The translations under genes and the position numbers were made by a program. From an uncultured Acetatifactor sp. (GTDB taxonomy: Bacteria; Bacillota; Clostridia; Lachnospirales; Lachnospiraceae), in contig CANRZC010000005.1 of assembly GCA_947644185.1 (NCBI GenBank), positions 1-22,537 on the forward strand: a DNA stretch of 22,537 nucleotides, written 5' to 3'. The notes under the pieces are model-generated. The model saw only the letters and a list, made by a program, of their open reading frames with translations. It ran no database searches and was not told the origin of the DNA. Within the stretch, counting starts at the first letter, position 1; the number at the start of each line of letters is the position of its first letter. Below, piece by piece: positions 14,286 through 22,353 of this stretch.

Positions 14286-14714
14286 ATGGGAGAGAAGCTT
14301 ACGAAAGAGACAGCGCAGATTATGGAGGAAAGATTCGGCTGCGACAATCCGGTGGCGCTGGCCACTGTGGAGGATGGCAAGCCTTATGTGCGGACTGTGA
14401 ACGGCTATTACCAGGATGGGGCCTTTTATATTGTGACCTATGCCCTCTCTAATAAGATGCGGCATATTGCGAAGAATCCCACTGTGGCAGTCAGCGGTGA
14501 CTGGTTCACAGCCCAGGGCATTGGGGAGAACTTAGGACATGTAAAAGCCCAGGACAATGCAGAAATCATGGCAAAGGTCAGGGCGGTCTTCGACGAGTGG
14601 TATGGAAACGGCCATGTCAATGAGGAGGATCCAAACACATGTCTTTTGCGCGTCCGCTTGTCAGAGGGTGTGCTGTACCACCATGGAACCAGATACGACA
14701 TTGATTTTACGTGA
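14286..14714 (+). CDS. Pyridoxamine 5'-phosphate oxidase-family protein
   Basis: Small flavin-binding-fold protein (142 aa), probably cytoplasmic. Features seen: NPVALATVEDGKPYVRTVNG (21-40), the usual first strands of the split barrel; YALSNKMRHIAKNPTVAVSG (52-71), the conserved K/R-containing segment near the flavin phosphate; and a short C-terminal part ending in HHGTRYDIDF. The exact reaction is unknown. Members include FMN- and F420-type reductases and haem-linked proteins. The longer frame reaches back into argC, but GGAGGAG six bases before the ATG at 14286 marks this start. It lies 88 bp after argC and before a GNAT gene, so it is a passenger in the arginine operon with no known role in that pathway. 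Confidence 0.85.
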   Translation: MGEKLTKETAQIMEERFGCDNPVALATVEDGKPYVRTVNGYYQDGAFYIVTYALSNKMRHIAKNPTVAVSGDWFTAQGIGENLGHVKAQDNAEIMAKVRAVFDEWYGNGHVNEEDPNTCLLRVRLSEGVLYHHGTRYDIDFT

Positions 14715-14722
14715 AAAAAGCA

Positions 14723-14751
14723 TTGTCCTTTCAGGGGAAACGGTGTATACT
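14723..14751 (+). promoter_or_regulatory. Internal promoter before the GNAT-argJBD genes
   Basis: TTGTCC (14723-14728) and TATACT (14746-14751) are separated by exactly 17 bp in the 118-bp gap after the flavin-fold gene. It could give argJ-argB-argD a second promoter independent of argC. Confidence 0.45.
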
Positions 14752-14832
14752 GGTAAAGCCTGTGAGCCATTGCAGTTTGACAGGCATATTTAGTACAGAC
14801 AAAAGGAAAAGACGAGAAAAGCAGGGAAAGAA

Positions 14833-15297
14833 ATGGATGAGAAAACCTTTACCATAAAACCCATGACCATAGAGGATTACGAAGGGCTCTACGCTCTGTG
14901 GAAGACTATCCGGGGCTTTGGCATGCGCAGCATCGATGACTCCAGGGAGGGTGTGGAGCTTTTTTTGAAGCGCAATCCCACCACCAGTGTGGTGGCAGTA
15001 AGCACGCAGGGCCAGATAGTGGGAGGGATCCTTTGCGGCCATGATGGCAGGCGGGGCTGCCTGTACCATGTGTGCGTGAGAGAGGATTGGCGCAGAAGGG
15101 GCATCGGCAAGGCCATGGTGGTCTACTGCATGAATGCTCTGAAGGCGGAGCAGATCAACAAGGTCAGCCTCATTGCCTTCACCGCCAATGATGTGGGGAA
15201 CGCTTTTTGGAAGTGCATTGGCTGGACCAGGCGTGAGGACCTGAATTACTATGACTTTACGTTGAACCAGGCAAATATTACGGCGTTTAATCAGTGA
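14833..15297 (+). CDS. GNAT-family N-acetyltransferase
   Basis: Acetyl-CoA-dependent acetyltransferase of 154 aa. Motif A, which holds the acetyl-CoA pyrophosphate, reads VREDWRRRGIGKAM (82-95) and contains the R-x-x-G-x-G pattern at 87-92. The N-terminal TIEDYEGLYALWKT region and the C-terminal FWKCIGWTRREDLNYY are typical of single-domain GNATs. An AGGGAAAG ribosome site precedes it. It lies directly upstream of argJ in the arginine operon, so a short N-acetylglutamate synthase role is possible. However, a bifunctional ArgJ would make that redundant, and motifs alone cannot set the acceptor. A protein or small-molecule acetylase is equally open. Confidence 0.88.
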   Translation: MDEKTFTIKPMTIEDYEGLYALWKTIRGFGMRSIDDSREGVELFLKRNPTTSVVAVSTQGQIVGGILCGHDGRRGCLYHVCVREDWRRRGIGKAMVVYCMNALKAEQINKVSLIAFTANDVGNAFWKCIGWTRREDLNYYDFTLNQANITAFNQ

Positions 15298-15311
15298 ATC
15301 CTGGCGAAAAC

Positions 15312-15332
15312 TGTCTAGGGAAAGACATTTTT
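15312..15332 (+). terminator. Weak hairpin with U-run between GNAT gene and argJ
   Basis: TGTCT / AGACA with a 6-base loop is followed by TTTTT, starting 15 bp after the GNAT stop. A 6-bp outer repeat, GAATCC (15296-15301) with GGATTC (15346-15351), encloses it. The 5-bp stem is too short for a strong terminator; a partial attenuator is the most that can be said. Confidence 0.25.
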
Positions 15333-15387
15333 GCACACAGCTCTGGGATTCGTCTGGTGAATCAAGAAGGTGCAGGAAGGGATGGAT

Positions 15388-16641
15388 ATGAATCAAATAG
15401 ATAACAAACGAATAGGTATCAAGCAGATAGAAGGCGGTGTAACCGCAGCAAAGGGATTTCAGGCAGCAGGTGTGGAAGCTGCCATAAAGTATCAGAATCG
15501 AAAGGATATGGCTTTGATTTACAGCGCTGTCCCCTGTGTGGTGGCAGGGACCTTCACCACCAATGTGGTAAAGGCGGCCCCGGTTATCTGGGATAAAAGG
15601 ATCCTGGAGGAGGCTCCCTATGCCCAGGCGATTGTAGTCAATTCCGGCATTGCCAATGCCTGTACCGGAAAACAGGGGATGGACTGCTGTGAGGAGGAGG
15701 CCAGATATGCGGGAGAACTGTTGGAGATCCCCAGGGACTGCGTGCTGGTAGCTTCCACCGGGGTCATCGGTATGCAGCTGCCCTTGGATAGAGTAAAGGA
15801 GGGCATCCGAAAATTGGTGGAGGCAAAAGCACAGGGCAAAGAGGCAGAACTTGACGCGGCGAAAGCCATCATGACCACGGATACCATAGAAAAGCAAATC
15901 GCTGTATCCTTTGAAATAAGCGGGAAAACCGTTACCCTGGGCGGCATGTGTAAGGGCTCTGGTATGATTCATCCCAATATGTGCACCATGCTGGGATTTT
16001 TGACAACAGATGCGAAAATTTCCAAAGAGATGCTCCAGAAGGCTCTGAGAGCAGACGTGGTGGATTCTTTCAATATGATATCTGTGGACGGCGATACCAG
16101 TACCAACGATACCTTGCTGATTCTTGCCAATGGCCAGGCAGGCAATGAGGAAATCCAGTCAGAAGGGGCAGAGTATGAAATGTTCTGTGAAGCGTTGCAT
16201 TTTGTCACCACCTATCTGGCAAAGAAAATGGCCGGAGACGGGGAGGGGGCCACGGCCCTGTTCGAGACGAAAGTTGTGGGCGCCGCCACCAAAGAGGATG
16301 CCAGAATTCTTGCGAAATCTGTCATCTGCTCTTCCCTGACGAAAGCGGCTATCTTCGGGCACGATGCCAACTGGGGCAGGATTCTGTGTGCTCTGGGCTA
16401 TTCCGGGGCCAAATTTGACCCTGAAAATGTGGATCTCTATTTTCAGAGCAAGAGCGGCCGAATCCACATCTACGGAAGTGGCGTGGCCTGTGACTACAGC
16501 GAGGAGGAGGCCACAAGGATTCTCTCTGACCCGGAGGTGACTGTCCTGGCAGACATGCATATGGGAGCGGAAGAAGCCACCGCCTGGGGCTGTGATCTGA
16601 GCTATGATTACGTGAAAATCAATGCGGACTACCGGAGCTAA
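15388..16641 (+). CDS. argJ: Glutamate N-acetyltransferase / amino-acid acetyltransferase
   Basis: Cytoplasmic enzyme that moves the acetyl group from N-acetylornithine to glutamate, and in bifunctional forms also uses acetyl-CoA, closing the acetyl cycle of arginine synthesis (417 aa). It is an Ntn-type protein that cleaves itself. The site is in KGSGMIHPNMCTMLGF, with Thr200 as the new N-terminal nucleophile. The residue before it is Cys rather than the more familiar Ala. TTNVVKAAP (58-66), VNSGIANACTG (84-94) and ASTGVIG (122-128) are family signatures. In-frame starts lie at 15370 (GTG), 15382 and 15388. AGGAAGGG is spaced correctly only for 15388. Confidence 0.96.
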   Translation: MNQIDNKRIGIKQIEGGVTAAKGFQAAGVEAAIKYQNRKDMALIYSAVPCVVAGTFTTNVVKAAPVIWDKRILEEAPYAQAIVVNSGIANACTGKQGMDCCEEEARYAGELLEIPRDCVLVASTGVIGMQLPLDRVKEGIRKLVEAKAQGKEAELDAAKAIMTTDTIEKQIAVSFEISGKTVTLGGMCKGSGMIHPNMCTMLGFLTTDAKISKEMLQKALRADVVDSFNMISVDGDTSTNDTLLILANGQAGNEEIQSEGAEYEMFCEALHFVTTYLAKKMAGDGEGATALFETKVVGAATKEDARILAKSVICSSLTKAAIFGHDANWGRILCALGYSGAKFDPENVDLYFQSKSGRIHIYGSGVACDYSEEEATRILSDPEVTVLADMHMGAEEATAWGCDLSYDYVKINADYRS

Positions 16642-16708
16642 GTGTCTGTTATGCGGGCTATGAAATAATACAGCGAAAATTGGAAATAATCAGAAGGGAA
16701 ATGATACC

Positions 16709-17599
16709 ATGGAAAAGGACATGGAGAAGGTGCTGCAAAAGGCGGAGGTGCTCATAGAAGCCCTGCCCTATATCCAGCGGTTTAACCGCAAAATCATCGT
16801 TGTGAAATATGGCGGCAGCGCCATGAGCAATGAGGAATTACAGAAAAATGTCATCAAGGATGTAACCCTGTTAAAGCTGGTGGGTTTTAAACCCATTATT
16901 GTCCACGGTGGTGGAAAGGAAATCAGCCGCTGGGTGGGCAAGGTGGGAAAGGAATCCACTTTTGTGAATGGGCTGCGGGTTACGGATGAGGACACTATGG
17001 AAATCGCTGAGATGGTTCTGAACAAGGTGAACAAGGATCTGGTCACCATGGTGCAGGAGCTGGGGGTGAAGGCCGTAGGTGTCAGCGGTAAGGACGGCGG
17101 GCTTTTGCAGGTGGAAAAGAAATATGCCGACGGCCAGGATATCGGCTATGTGGGAGAAATTACCAATGTGAATCCGAAAGTGCTGTACGATTTATTGGAA
17201 AAAGATTTCCTTCCTATCGTAGCACCCATAGGGCTGGACAGCAGTTTCCAGACCTACAATATCAATGCGGATGATGCGGCCTGTGCCATCGCAAAGGCGG
17301 TGAAGGCAGAAAAGCTGGCATTCCTCACAGACATTGAGGGCATCTATAAGGATTTCAAGGAGAAAAAAGGCTTTATCTCCAGAATCACGGCATCTGAGGC
17401 GGAGGAATTGGTGGCAGGTGGCTTCATTGGTGGAGGCATGCTGCCCAAGCTGCACAATTGTACCGCAGCTGTGCACGGGGGCGTAAATCGGGTTCATATT
17501 CTAGATGGCAGGATCCCTCACTGCCTGCTGCTGGAAATCTTTACCAACCAGGGCATTGGCACTGCCATTATAGACGATAAGGAACAGGAGCATATTTAG
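16709..17599 (+). CDS. argB: Acetylglutamate kinase
   Basis: Cytoplasmic amino-acid kinase that phosphorylates N-acetylglutamate with ATP (296 aa). VVKYGGSAM (31-39) carries the catalytic Lys33 and glycine loop, and IVHGGGKEI (64-72) binds substrate. The N-terminal helix with LIEALPYIQRF (15-25) is the extra segment of arginine-sensitive, hexameric forms of the enzyme. The ending VHILDGRIPHCLLLEIFTNQ is also typical of them. Feedback inhibition by arginine is therefore likely, by family knowledge. AAGGGA precedes the start. It lies 67 bp after argJ and 19 bp before argD. Confidence 0.97.
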   Translation: MEKDMEKVLQKAEVLIEALPYIQRFNRKIIVVKYGGSAMSNEELQKNVIKDVTLLKLVGFKPIIVHGGGKEISRWVGKVGKESTFVNGLRVTDEDTMEIAEMVLNKVNKDLVTMVQELGVKAVGVSGKDGGLLQVEKKYADGQDIGYVGEITNVNPKVLYDLLEKDFLPIVAPIGLDSSFQTYNINADDAACAIAKAVKAEKLAFLTDIEGIYKDFKEKKGFISRITASEAEELVAGGFIGGGMLPKLHNCTAAVHGGVNRVHILDGRIPHCLLLEIFTNQGIGTAIIDDKEQEHI

Positions 17600-17618
17600 G
17601 CAAAGGGAGGAGAAATAC

Positions 17619-18821
17619 ATGAGCATGCAGGAAGCTATGGAAGAGGCGGAGCAGTATCTACTTCACACTTATAATCGTTATCCGATCATGATTGAAAAGG
17701 GGAAGGGTGTTTATCTGTATGATACCGATGGCATAAAGTATCTTGACTTTGTAGCTGGCATCGCAGTGTTCGCATTGGGGTATGGCAACAAAGCGTATAA
17801 CGATGCCCTAAAGGCTCAGATTGACAAGGTTATCCACACCTCCAACTACTATTACAACATGCCAGCTCTTGAGGCCGCAAAAAAGCTTCGGGAGATCTCT
17901 GGCATGGATAGAGTGTTTTTTACCAATTCCGGTGCAGAAGCCATTGAGGGCGCTATCAAGGCTGCCAGAAAGTATGCTTACCTGAAGGATGGGACCACAG
18001 ATCATGAAATCATTGCCATGAACCATTCCTTTCACGGCAGAACCTTTGGGGCACTGTCGGTTACTGGCAATCCCAAATACCGGGAGCCCTTTGAGCCCAT
18101 GATTGGGAATATCAAATTTGCACAGATGAATGATCTGGATAGTGTAGAAAAGCTGATTAGTGGTAAAACGTGCGCGATTATTCTGGAAACCGTACAGGGT
18201 GAGGGCGGACTGGTGCCTGCCACGGAAGAATTTTTGAAAGGTGTGAAGGCACTGTGCGAGAAAAACCATATCCTCCTGATACTGGATGAGATTCAGTGTG
18301 GCATGGGCAGGACAGGGTACATGTTCGCATGGCAGCGCTATGGCGTGAAGCCTGATATCATGACCACGGCAAAGGCTTTGGGATGCGGTGTCCCAGTGGG
18401 CGCCTTTCTGATGACGGAACAGGTGGCATGCAATTCCCTGGGGGCAGGGGACCATGGAACTACCTATGGAGGAAATCCCCTGGCCTGTGCAGCAGTGGAA
18501 AAAGTGCTTGCTTTATTTGAGGAGAACCATATAATAGAACATGTGAGACAGGTGGCGCCCTATCTGGAGCAGCAGTTGGAGGCGTTAAAGGACAGATATG
18601 ACTGCATCACAGAAAGGCGTGGAATGGGTCTCATGCAAGGGCTGGTCTTTGACTGTCCTGTGAGAGATATCATTGAGCGCGCTTTGGAGAATGGCCTTCT
18701 ATTAATCAACGCAGGGCCCAATATCATTCGTTTTGTTCCTCCCCTTATCATTTCAAAGGAAAACATTGACGAGATGCTTGAGATATTGGAGAGCTGCATA
18801 GAACCATCACAGATGGAGTAA
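17619..18821 (+). CDS. argD: Acetylornithine aminotransferase
   Basis: PLP-dependent class III aminotransferase, cytoplasmic, converting N-acetylglutamate semialdehyde to N-acetylornithine with glutamate as amino donor (400 aa). Seen: NSGAEAIEGAIKAARK (103-118) for the PLP phosphate; FHGRT (138-142); LDEIQCGMGRTG (222-233) with Asp223 against the pyridine nitrogen; and Lys252 in TTAKALGCG as the Schiff-base lysine. The length is standard. A strong AAGGGAGGAG site lies eight bases before the ATG. It completes the steps from N-acetylglutamate to N-acetylornithine encoded in this operon. No argF, argG, argH or carAB gene is visible in the window. Confidence 0.96.
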   Translation: MSMQEAMEEAEQYLLHTYNRYPIMIEKGKGVYLYDTDGIKYLDFVAGIAVFALGYGNKAYNDALKAQIDKVIHTSNYYYNMPALEAAKKLREISGMDRVFFTNSGAEAIEGAIKAARKYAYLKDGTTDHEIIAMNHSFHGRTFGALSVTGNPKYREPFEPMIGNIKFAQMNDLDSVEKLISGKTCAIILETVQGEGGLVPATEEFLKGVKALCEKNHILLILDEIQCGMGRTGYMFAWQRYGVKPDIMTTAKALGCGVPVGAFLMTEQVACNSLGAGDHGTTYGGNPLACAAVEKVLALFEENHIIEHVRQVAPYLEQQLEALKDRYDCITERRGMGLMQGLVFDCPVRDIIERALENGLLLINAGPNIIRFVPPLIISKENIDEMLEILESCIEPSQME

Positions 18822-18858
18822 AGAAATGGAAATGGATACAGGGATATAGGAGTTTGGT

Positions 18859-20262
18859 ATGCATTTAAAAAAGAGACTGATTGGGGTGACAGCTGTGGTG
18901 GCCATGGCTGTGGCTGTCTTATATGGCAGTACCTTTGTCACAGGTGATACAGAGGAAACAGGTGGTCCACTGAATTGGGGGGACGATAAAGAGACCATAT
19001 ATTTTTGGTACTCCGATGATAATATGACCAACTTCATCAACAGTGCAGCGGTAGCCTTTGGCGAGAGGGAAGGGGTTCGCGTGATTCCTGTGCTGACTGG
19101 GGAGAGTGAGTATTTGGAAGCCATCAGCCATGCGTCCGCTGGTTCTGTCCAGGTGCCAGATGCGTATTTGATTGGTCATGATTTGCTGGAGAAGGCTTAT
19201 CTGGCCGGGCTGGCCACACAGATTCAGGACGTAGAGGGCATCTGCAATGAAGAGAATTTCCCCCAGACAGCTCTCTGCGCTGTGTCCTATCAGGGCATGC
19301 GGGTGGCCTATCCCCTTTGCTTTGAAACCAGCGCATTGATCTGTAACGAGACTTACCTGCAGGAATGGGCGTCTCAGATCGCCACAAAGGAGCTTTTGGA
19401 AGCAGGCCAGGCAGAGGACAACCCCAGTGAAGACTCGTCAGGAATTGAGGTAGATCAAGCAGTATTGGCACAGAAGACAGAAGAATATTTTCGCAGCGCA
19501 GTGCCTGCTACAATAGATGACATTCTTCATCTTGCAGATACCTTCGATGTGCCTGAGGGAGTAGAGGGTGTCATGGAGTGGGATGTGACAGATATTTTCT
19601 ACAATTACTGGATTGTGGGAAATTATATGATCGTGGGCGGAGACGCAGGGGATGATGCCTCCCAGATGAATATAAACAATCCAGAGACCATACAGTGTCT
19701 GGAGGTTTATAAAGCCTTGAACCAGTTCTTTTCCATGGAAACGGACAGGATGGACTACGAGACAGTGATAAATGATTTCTGCCAGGGTAAGATAGTTTTC
19801 ACCATTGCTACCACAGATGTGGCGGCCAGATTGGAGGAGGCGAAAGCAAAGGGAGAGATTGGATTTGACTATTGCGTTGCCTCATTGCCTCAGATAAGCC
19901 CAGAGCTGAAAAGTCGTACCATGTCTGTCACCACCGCGGTGGCAGTGAACAGCTACTCTGAGAAGGAAGAATTAGCCAACCGTTTTGCGGCCTATCTGGT
20001 TGGTGAGAGTGCAGAGACTCTGTACGACAGAACGGGAAAGGTGCCTGCGAAGCTTGAGATGGAGGCGGAGAATGAAGCCCTCCAGGTATTCAAACAGGCC
20101 TATGCAGACAGCGTATCGCTGCCGAAAATGATGGAGACAGGGAATTTCTGGGTACAGCTGGAGAGCCTGTTCTCAAAGGTGTGGAATGGAGCTGACGTGA
20201 CGACCTTGGTCCAGGAATTGGCCAGTCAGATGCAGCTACAGATAGATGCATCAAAGGGATAA
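18859..20262 (+). CDS. Family 1 ABC solute-binding protein without lipobox (orphan)
   Basis: Extracytoplasmic binding protein of 467 aa resembling the MalE-type sugar-binding family. An N-terminal basic-hydrophobic segment (about 4-24) acts as a signal or anchor. There is no cysteine in the first 100 residues, so this is not a lipoprotein, unlike most Firmicutes binding proteins. TIYFWYSDDN (46-55) opens the first lobe. The closing pattern SYSEKEELANRFAAYLVGES then YDRTGKVPAK is the usual family 1 C-terminal signature. An acidic Glu/Asp/Ser loop (about 185-200) is inserted in the middle. AGGAG precedes the ATG, and the gene begins 37 bp after argD. No permease or ATPase is adjacent, so the ligand and even the transport role are unknown. 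Confidence 0.78.
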   Translation: MHLKKRLIGVTAVVAMAVAVLYGSTFVTGDTEETGGPLNWGDDKETIYFWYSDDNMTNFINSAAVAFGEREGVRVIPVLTGESEYLEAISHASAGSVQVPDAYLIGHDLLEKAYLAGLATQIQDVEGICNEENFPQTALCAVSYQGMRVAYPLCFETSALICNETYLQEWASQIATKELLEAGQAEDNPSEDSSGIEVDQAVLAQKTEEYFRSAVPATIDDILHLADTFDVPEGVEGVMEWDVTDIFYNYWIVGNYMIVGGDAGDDASQMNINNPETIQCLEVYKALNQFFSMETDRMDYETVINDFCQGKIVFTIATTDVAARLEEAKAKGEIGFDYCVASLPQISPELKSRTMSVTTAVAVNSYSEKEELANRFAAYLVGESAETLYDRTGKVPAKLEMEAENEALQVFKQAYADSVSLPKMMETGNFWVQLESLFSKVWNGADVTTLVQELASQMQLQIDASKG

Positions 20263-20331
20263 CGCAGAAGTATGAATATTTTCGCCATCATGGGGGACAC
20301 TTTAGGAAGAAGGAAAAGGAAGGTGAAACCC

Positions 20332-20763
20332 ATGATTGGCTTTTTTATTGCATTGATTTCGGGGGCACTGATGAGCGTGCAGGGAGTGTTCAATACCCAG
20401 GTGACAAAGTCCTCCAGCATTTGGACAGCCAGTGCTTTTGTACAGCTGTCAGCACTCCTCGTGTGCCTAGGGGCCTGGCTCTGTACAGACAGAAGCAATC
20501 TGCTGCAGGTATTTCAGGTGGAGCCTAAGTACATGCTGTTGGGAGGTGCAATTGGCGCCTTTATTACTTACACAGTGATAAAAAGTATGGATATGCTGGG
20601 ACCTGCCAGGGCAGTGATGCTGATCGTAGTGGCCCAGCTGGCAGTGGCCTACGCAATTGAGCTGCTTGGATGGTTTGGCGTGGAGAAACAGCCCTGGGAG
20701 TGGCGCAAGGCCATTGGAATGGCTGTAGCTGTAGCGGGAATTATTATCTTTAAGTGGAAGTGA
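20332..20763 (+). CDS. YdcZ-type DMT-superfamily membrane protein
   Basis: Small integral membrane protein of 143 aa with about five hydrophobic helices. It opens with MIGFFIALISGALMSVQG and contains FNTQVTKSS, GGAIGAFITY and RAVMLIVVAQLAVAY, in line with the YdcZ (DUF606) branch of drug/metabolite transporters. The substrate is unknown. A longer frame starts at 20272 but has no ribosome site and a charged, non-family extension. GGAAGGTG seven bases before 20332 supports the start given. It lies 69 bp after the binding-protein gene and may be the last gene of the arginine transcription unit. Confidence 0.85.
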   Translation: MIGFFIALISGALMSVQGVFNTQVTKSSSIWTASAFVQLSALLVCLGAWLCTDRSNLLQVFQVEPKYMLLGGAIGAFITYTVIKSMDMLGPARAVMLIVVAQLAVAYAIELLGWFGVEKQPWEWRKAIGMAVAVAGIIIFKWK

Positions 20764-20782
20764 GGGGGCACTTCCATCCCCC
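20755..20782 (+). terminator. Possible terminator overlapping the ydcZ-like stop codon
   Basis: TGGAAGTG / CACTTCCA forms an 8-bp stem with a 6-base loop (20755-20776) across the stop codon. A competing GGGGG / CCCCC stem (20764-20768 with 20778-20782) shares it. No clear U-run follows, so termination strength is doubtful. Confidence 0.35.
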
Positions 20783-20843
20783 TTGGGCCTGGGTTCTTCT
20801 TGGAGACAAATCACAAATTATCATCAAAATTTCGCAAAGACTC

Positions 20844-20872
20844 TTGTAAAAACAGAAACTTTCCATTACAAT
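20844..20872 (+). promoter_or_regulatory. Promoter for the comEA-like gene
   Basis: TTGTAA (20844-20849) and TACAAT (20867-20872) are separated by exactly 17 bp. The leader is about 50 bases and contains a hairpin over the ribosome site. Confidence 0.55.
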
Positions 20873-20898
20873 AAAAACAGTCAGCATAGAGAGGCAAT

Positions 20899-20921
20899 CC
20901 CTTTTTTCAAAAAAGAAAGGG
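20899..20921 (+). promoter_or_regulatory. Hairpin enclosing the comEA-like ribosome site
   Basis: CCCTTTTTT (20899-20907) pairs with AAGAAAGGG (20913-20921, one G-U) around a 5-base loop. The 3' arm is the only Shine-Dalgarno sequence of the next gene, so the stem would hide it from ribosomes. This could mute translation or make it temperature- or factor-dependent. Inference from sequence only. Confidence 0.4.
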
Positions 20922-20927
20922 ACTATG

Positions 20928-21575
20928 ATGAAAAACAGATATTTTAAAATCGTGTGTCAGTTGGTGATATGCGTATTATTGTGTTGCGGCTGTGGCCATA
21001 AGGGAACGGAAATCCTCATCAAGGGTGCAGAGGGCTCTGAGGCAGTGGACTCTCTGGCAGAACAAACATCGGAAGCGATGGGAGCAGCGGGCGAATCTGG
21101 TGCTGGAGCATCGTCCGGGGTCTCAGGGGAATCTGGCATAGTACAGCAGAGTGACACAATCCGTGTCTATGTATGTGGCGCTGTGCGAAATCCTGGTGTG
21201 GTGGAGATCCCGAAGGGAAGCAGGGTGGAGGATGCGCTGCAGGCAGCAGGTGGCTTTGGGGCTGATGCAGGCAGGGAAGCTGTGAACCTGGCAGATTGGG
21301 TGTCCGATGGACAGAAGCTGTATTTTCCCACAGAGGCTGAGGCTGTGGAGGAGAGTGTGGCAGAGGCGGAGGGGACATCAGGGCTAGTCAATATCAACAC
21401 TGCGGATGTGGCAACCTTATGTACCTTGCCGGGAATCGGAGAGAGCAGGGCACAGGATATCATATCCTACAGAGAGGCCAATGGCAGCTTTACAAGCTGC
21501 GAGGATATCATGAAGGTATCTGGCATCAAGACAGCAGCATATGAAAAGATACGGGATAAGATAACAGTGAAATGA
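20928..21575 (+). CDS. ComEA-like lipoprotein (SLBB + helix-hairpin-helix)
   Basis: Surface protein of the ComEA family, which binds incoming double-stranded DNA during competence (215 aa). Order: a short hydrophobic signal with a cysteine cluster LLCCGCG near residue 20 that looks like a lipobox; a low-complexity acidic Ser/Gly/Glu linker; an SLBB domain (about 78-135) with RVYVCGAVRNPGVVEIPKG; a second acidic linker; and C-terminal helix-hairpin-helix motifs, NINTADVATLCTLPGIGESR and ISYREANGSFTS. A start one codon earlier (20925) is also possible. The AAAGGG site is better spaced for 20928. No comEC lies next to it; a two-component regulator gene follows 30 bp downstream. Confidence 0.88.
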   Translation: MKNRYFKIVCQLVICVLLCCGCGHKGTEILIKGAEGSEAVDSLAEQTSEAMGAAGESGAGASSGVSGESGIVQQSDTIRVYVCGAVRNPGVVEIPKGSRVEDALQAAGGFGADAGREAVNLADWVSDGQKLYFPTEAEAVEESVAEAEGTSGLVNINTADVATLCTLPGIGESRAQDIISYREANGSFTSCEDIMKVSGIKTAAYEKIRDKITVK

Positions 21576-21605
21576 TGGAATGACAACATAAAGGCGGAGG
21601 GCAGT

Positions 21606-22304
21606 ATGGCGAGGAAGAGGGCTTTGGTGGTAGATGATGAGAAGCTGATTGTGAAGGGAATTCGCTTCAGCTTAGAGCAGGATGACATGCAGGTGGACTG
21701 TGCCTATGACGGCGAGGAGGCTTTGGAGTATGCGCGGGCGAACCAGTATGATATTATCCTGCTGGATGTGATGCTGCCCAAGCTTTCTGGCTTTGACGTC
21801 TGCCAGCAGATTCGAGAATTCTCCAATGTGCCCATCGTCATGCTCACGGCAAAGGGAGAGGATATGGACAAGATACTGGGGCTGGAATACGGGGCTGACG
21901 ACTATATCACAAAGCCCTTTAATATCCTGGAGGTAAAGGCCCGCATCAAGGCAATTATGCGCCGTATAGAGCCAAAGAGGATCATAGGGGAGAGCGCTTC
22001 AGCGAAGACCGTGGAGCATGGGGATGTACGCCTGGACTGTGAGGGAAGAAGGACCTTTATCGCAGGCAGGGAGATTGGATTGACAGCAAAGGAATTCGAA
22101 CTGCTGGAGCTTCTTATGATGAATCCTGACAAGGTGTACAGCCGGGAGAATCTATTGCAGATGGTCTGGGGTGCAGATTATCCCGGAGATGTGCGCACAG
22201 TGGACGTACATGTGAGAAGGCTCAGAGAGAAGATAGAACCCAATCCCAGCGAGCCCCAGTATGTGCACACCAAGTGGGGTGTGGGCTACTACTTTAGAAA
22301 TTAG
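21606..22304 (+). CDS. OmpR/PhoB-family response regulator
   Basis: Cytoplasmic regulator of 232 aa. Receiver domain with the acidic pair DD at 10-11, phospho-acceptor Asp54 in IILLDVMLPKLSG, the conserved Thr in MLTAKGED and Lys in YITKPF. A linker precedes the winged-helix domain (about 133-232) with LTAKEFELLELLMMNPDKVY and the end KWGVGYYFRN. It most resembles the PhoP/WalR/YycF group. GGAGG lies about 7 bp upstream. A sensor kinase gene begins 49 bp downstream and is cut by the window edge, so target and signal are unknown. Confidence 0.93.
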   Translation: MARKRALVVDDEKLIVKGIRFSLEQDDMQVDCAYDGEEALEYARANQYDIILLDVMLPKLSGFDVCQQIREFSNVPIVMLTAKGEDMDKILGLEYGADDYITKPFNILEVKARIKAIMRRIEPKRIIGESASAKTVEHGDVRLDCEGRRTFIAGREIGLTAKEFELLELLMMNPDKVYSRENLLQMVWGADYPGDVRTVDVHVRRLREKIEPNPSEPQYVHTKWGVGYYFRN

Positions 22305-22353
22305 CGGCAGCACCTGCAAATTCACAGAGCAAAGAAGCCGGAGTAGGAAAAGG

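Noticed and set aside
14731..15972. 413-codon minus-strand open frame
   Set aside because: It runs antisense through the GNAT and argJ genes, both firmly identified by motifs. Its product is His/Cys-rich with no domain.
17808..18455. 215-codon minus-strand open frame
   Set aside because: Antisense shadow of argD; composition is unlike a real protein.
20272..20331. Upstream start for the YdcZ-like gene
   Set aside because: No Shine-Dalgarno site; the extension is charged and precedes the usual first helix.
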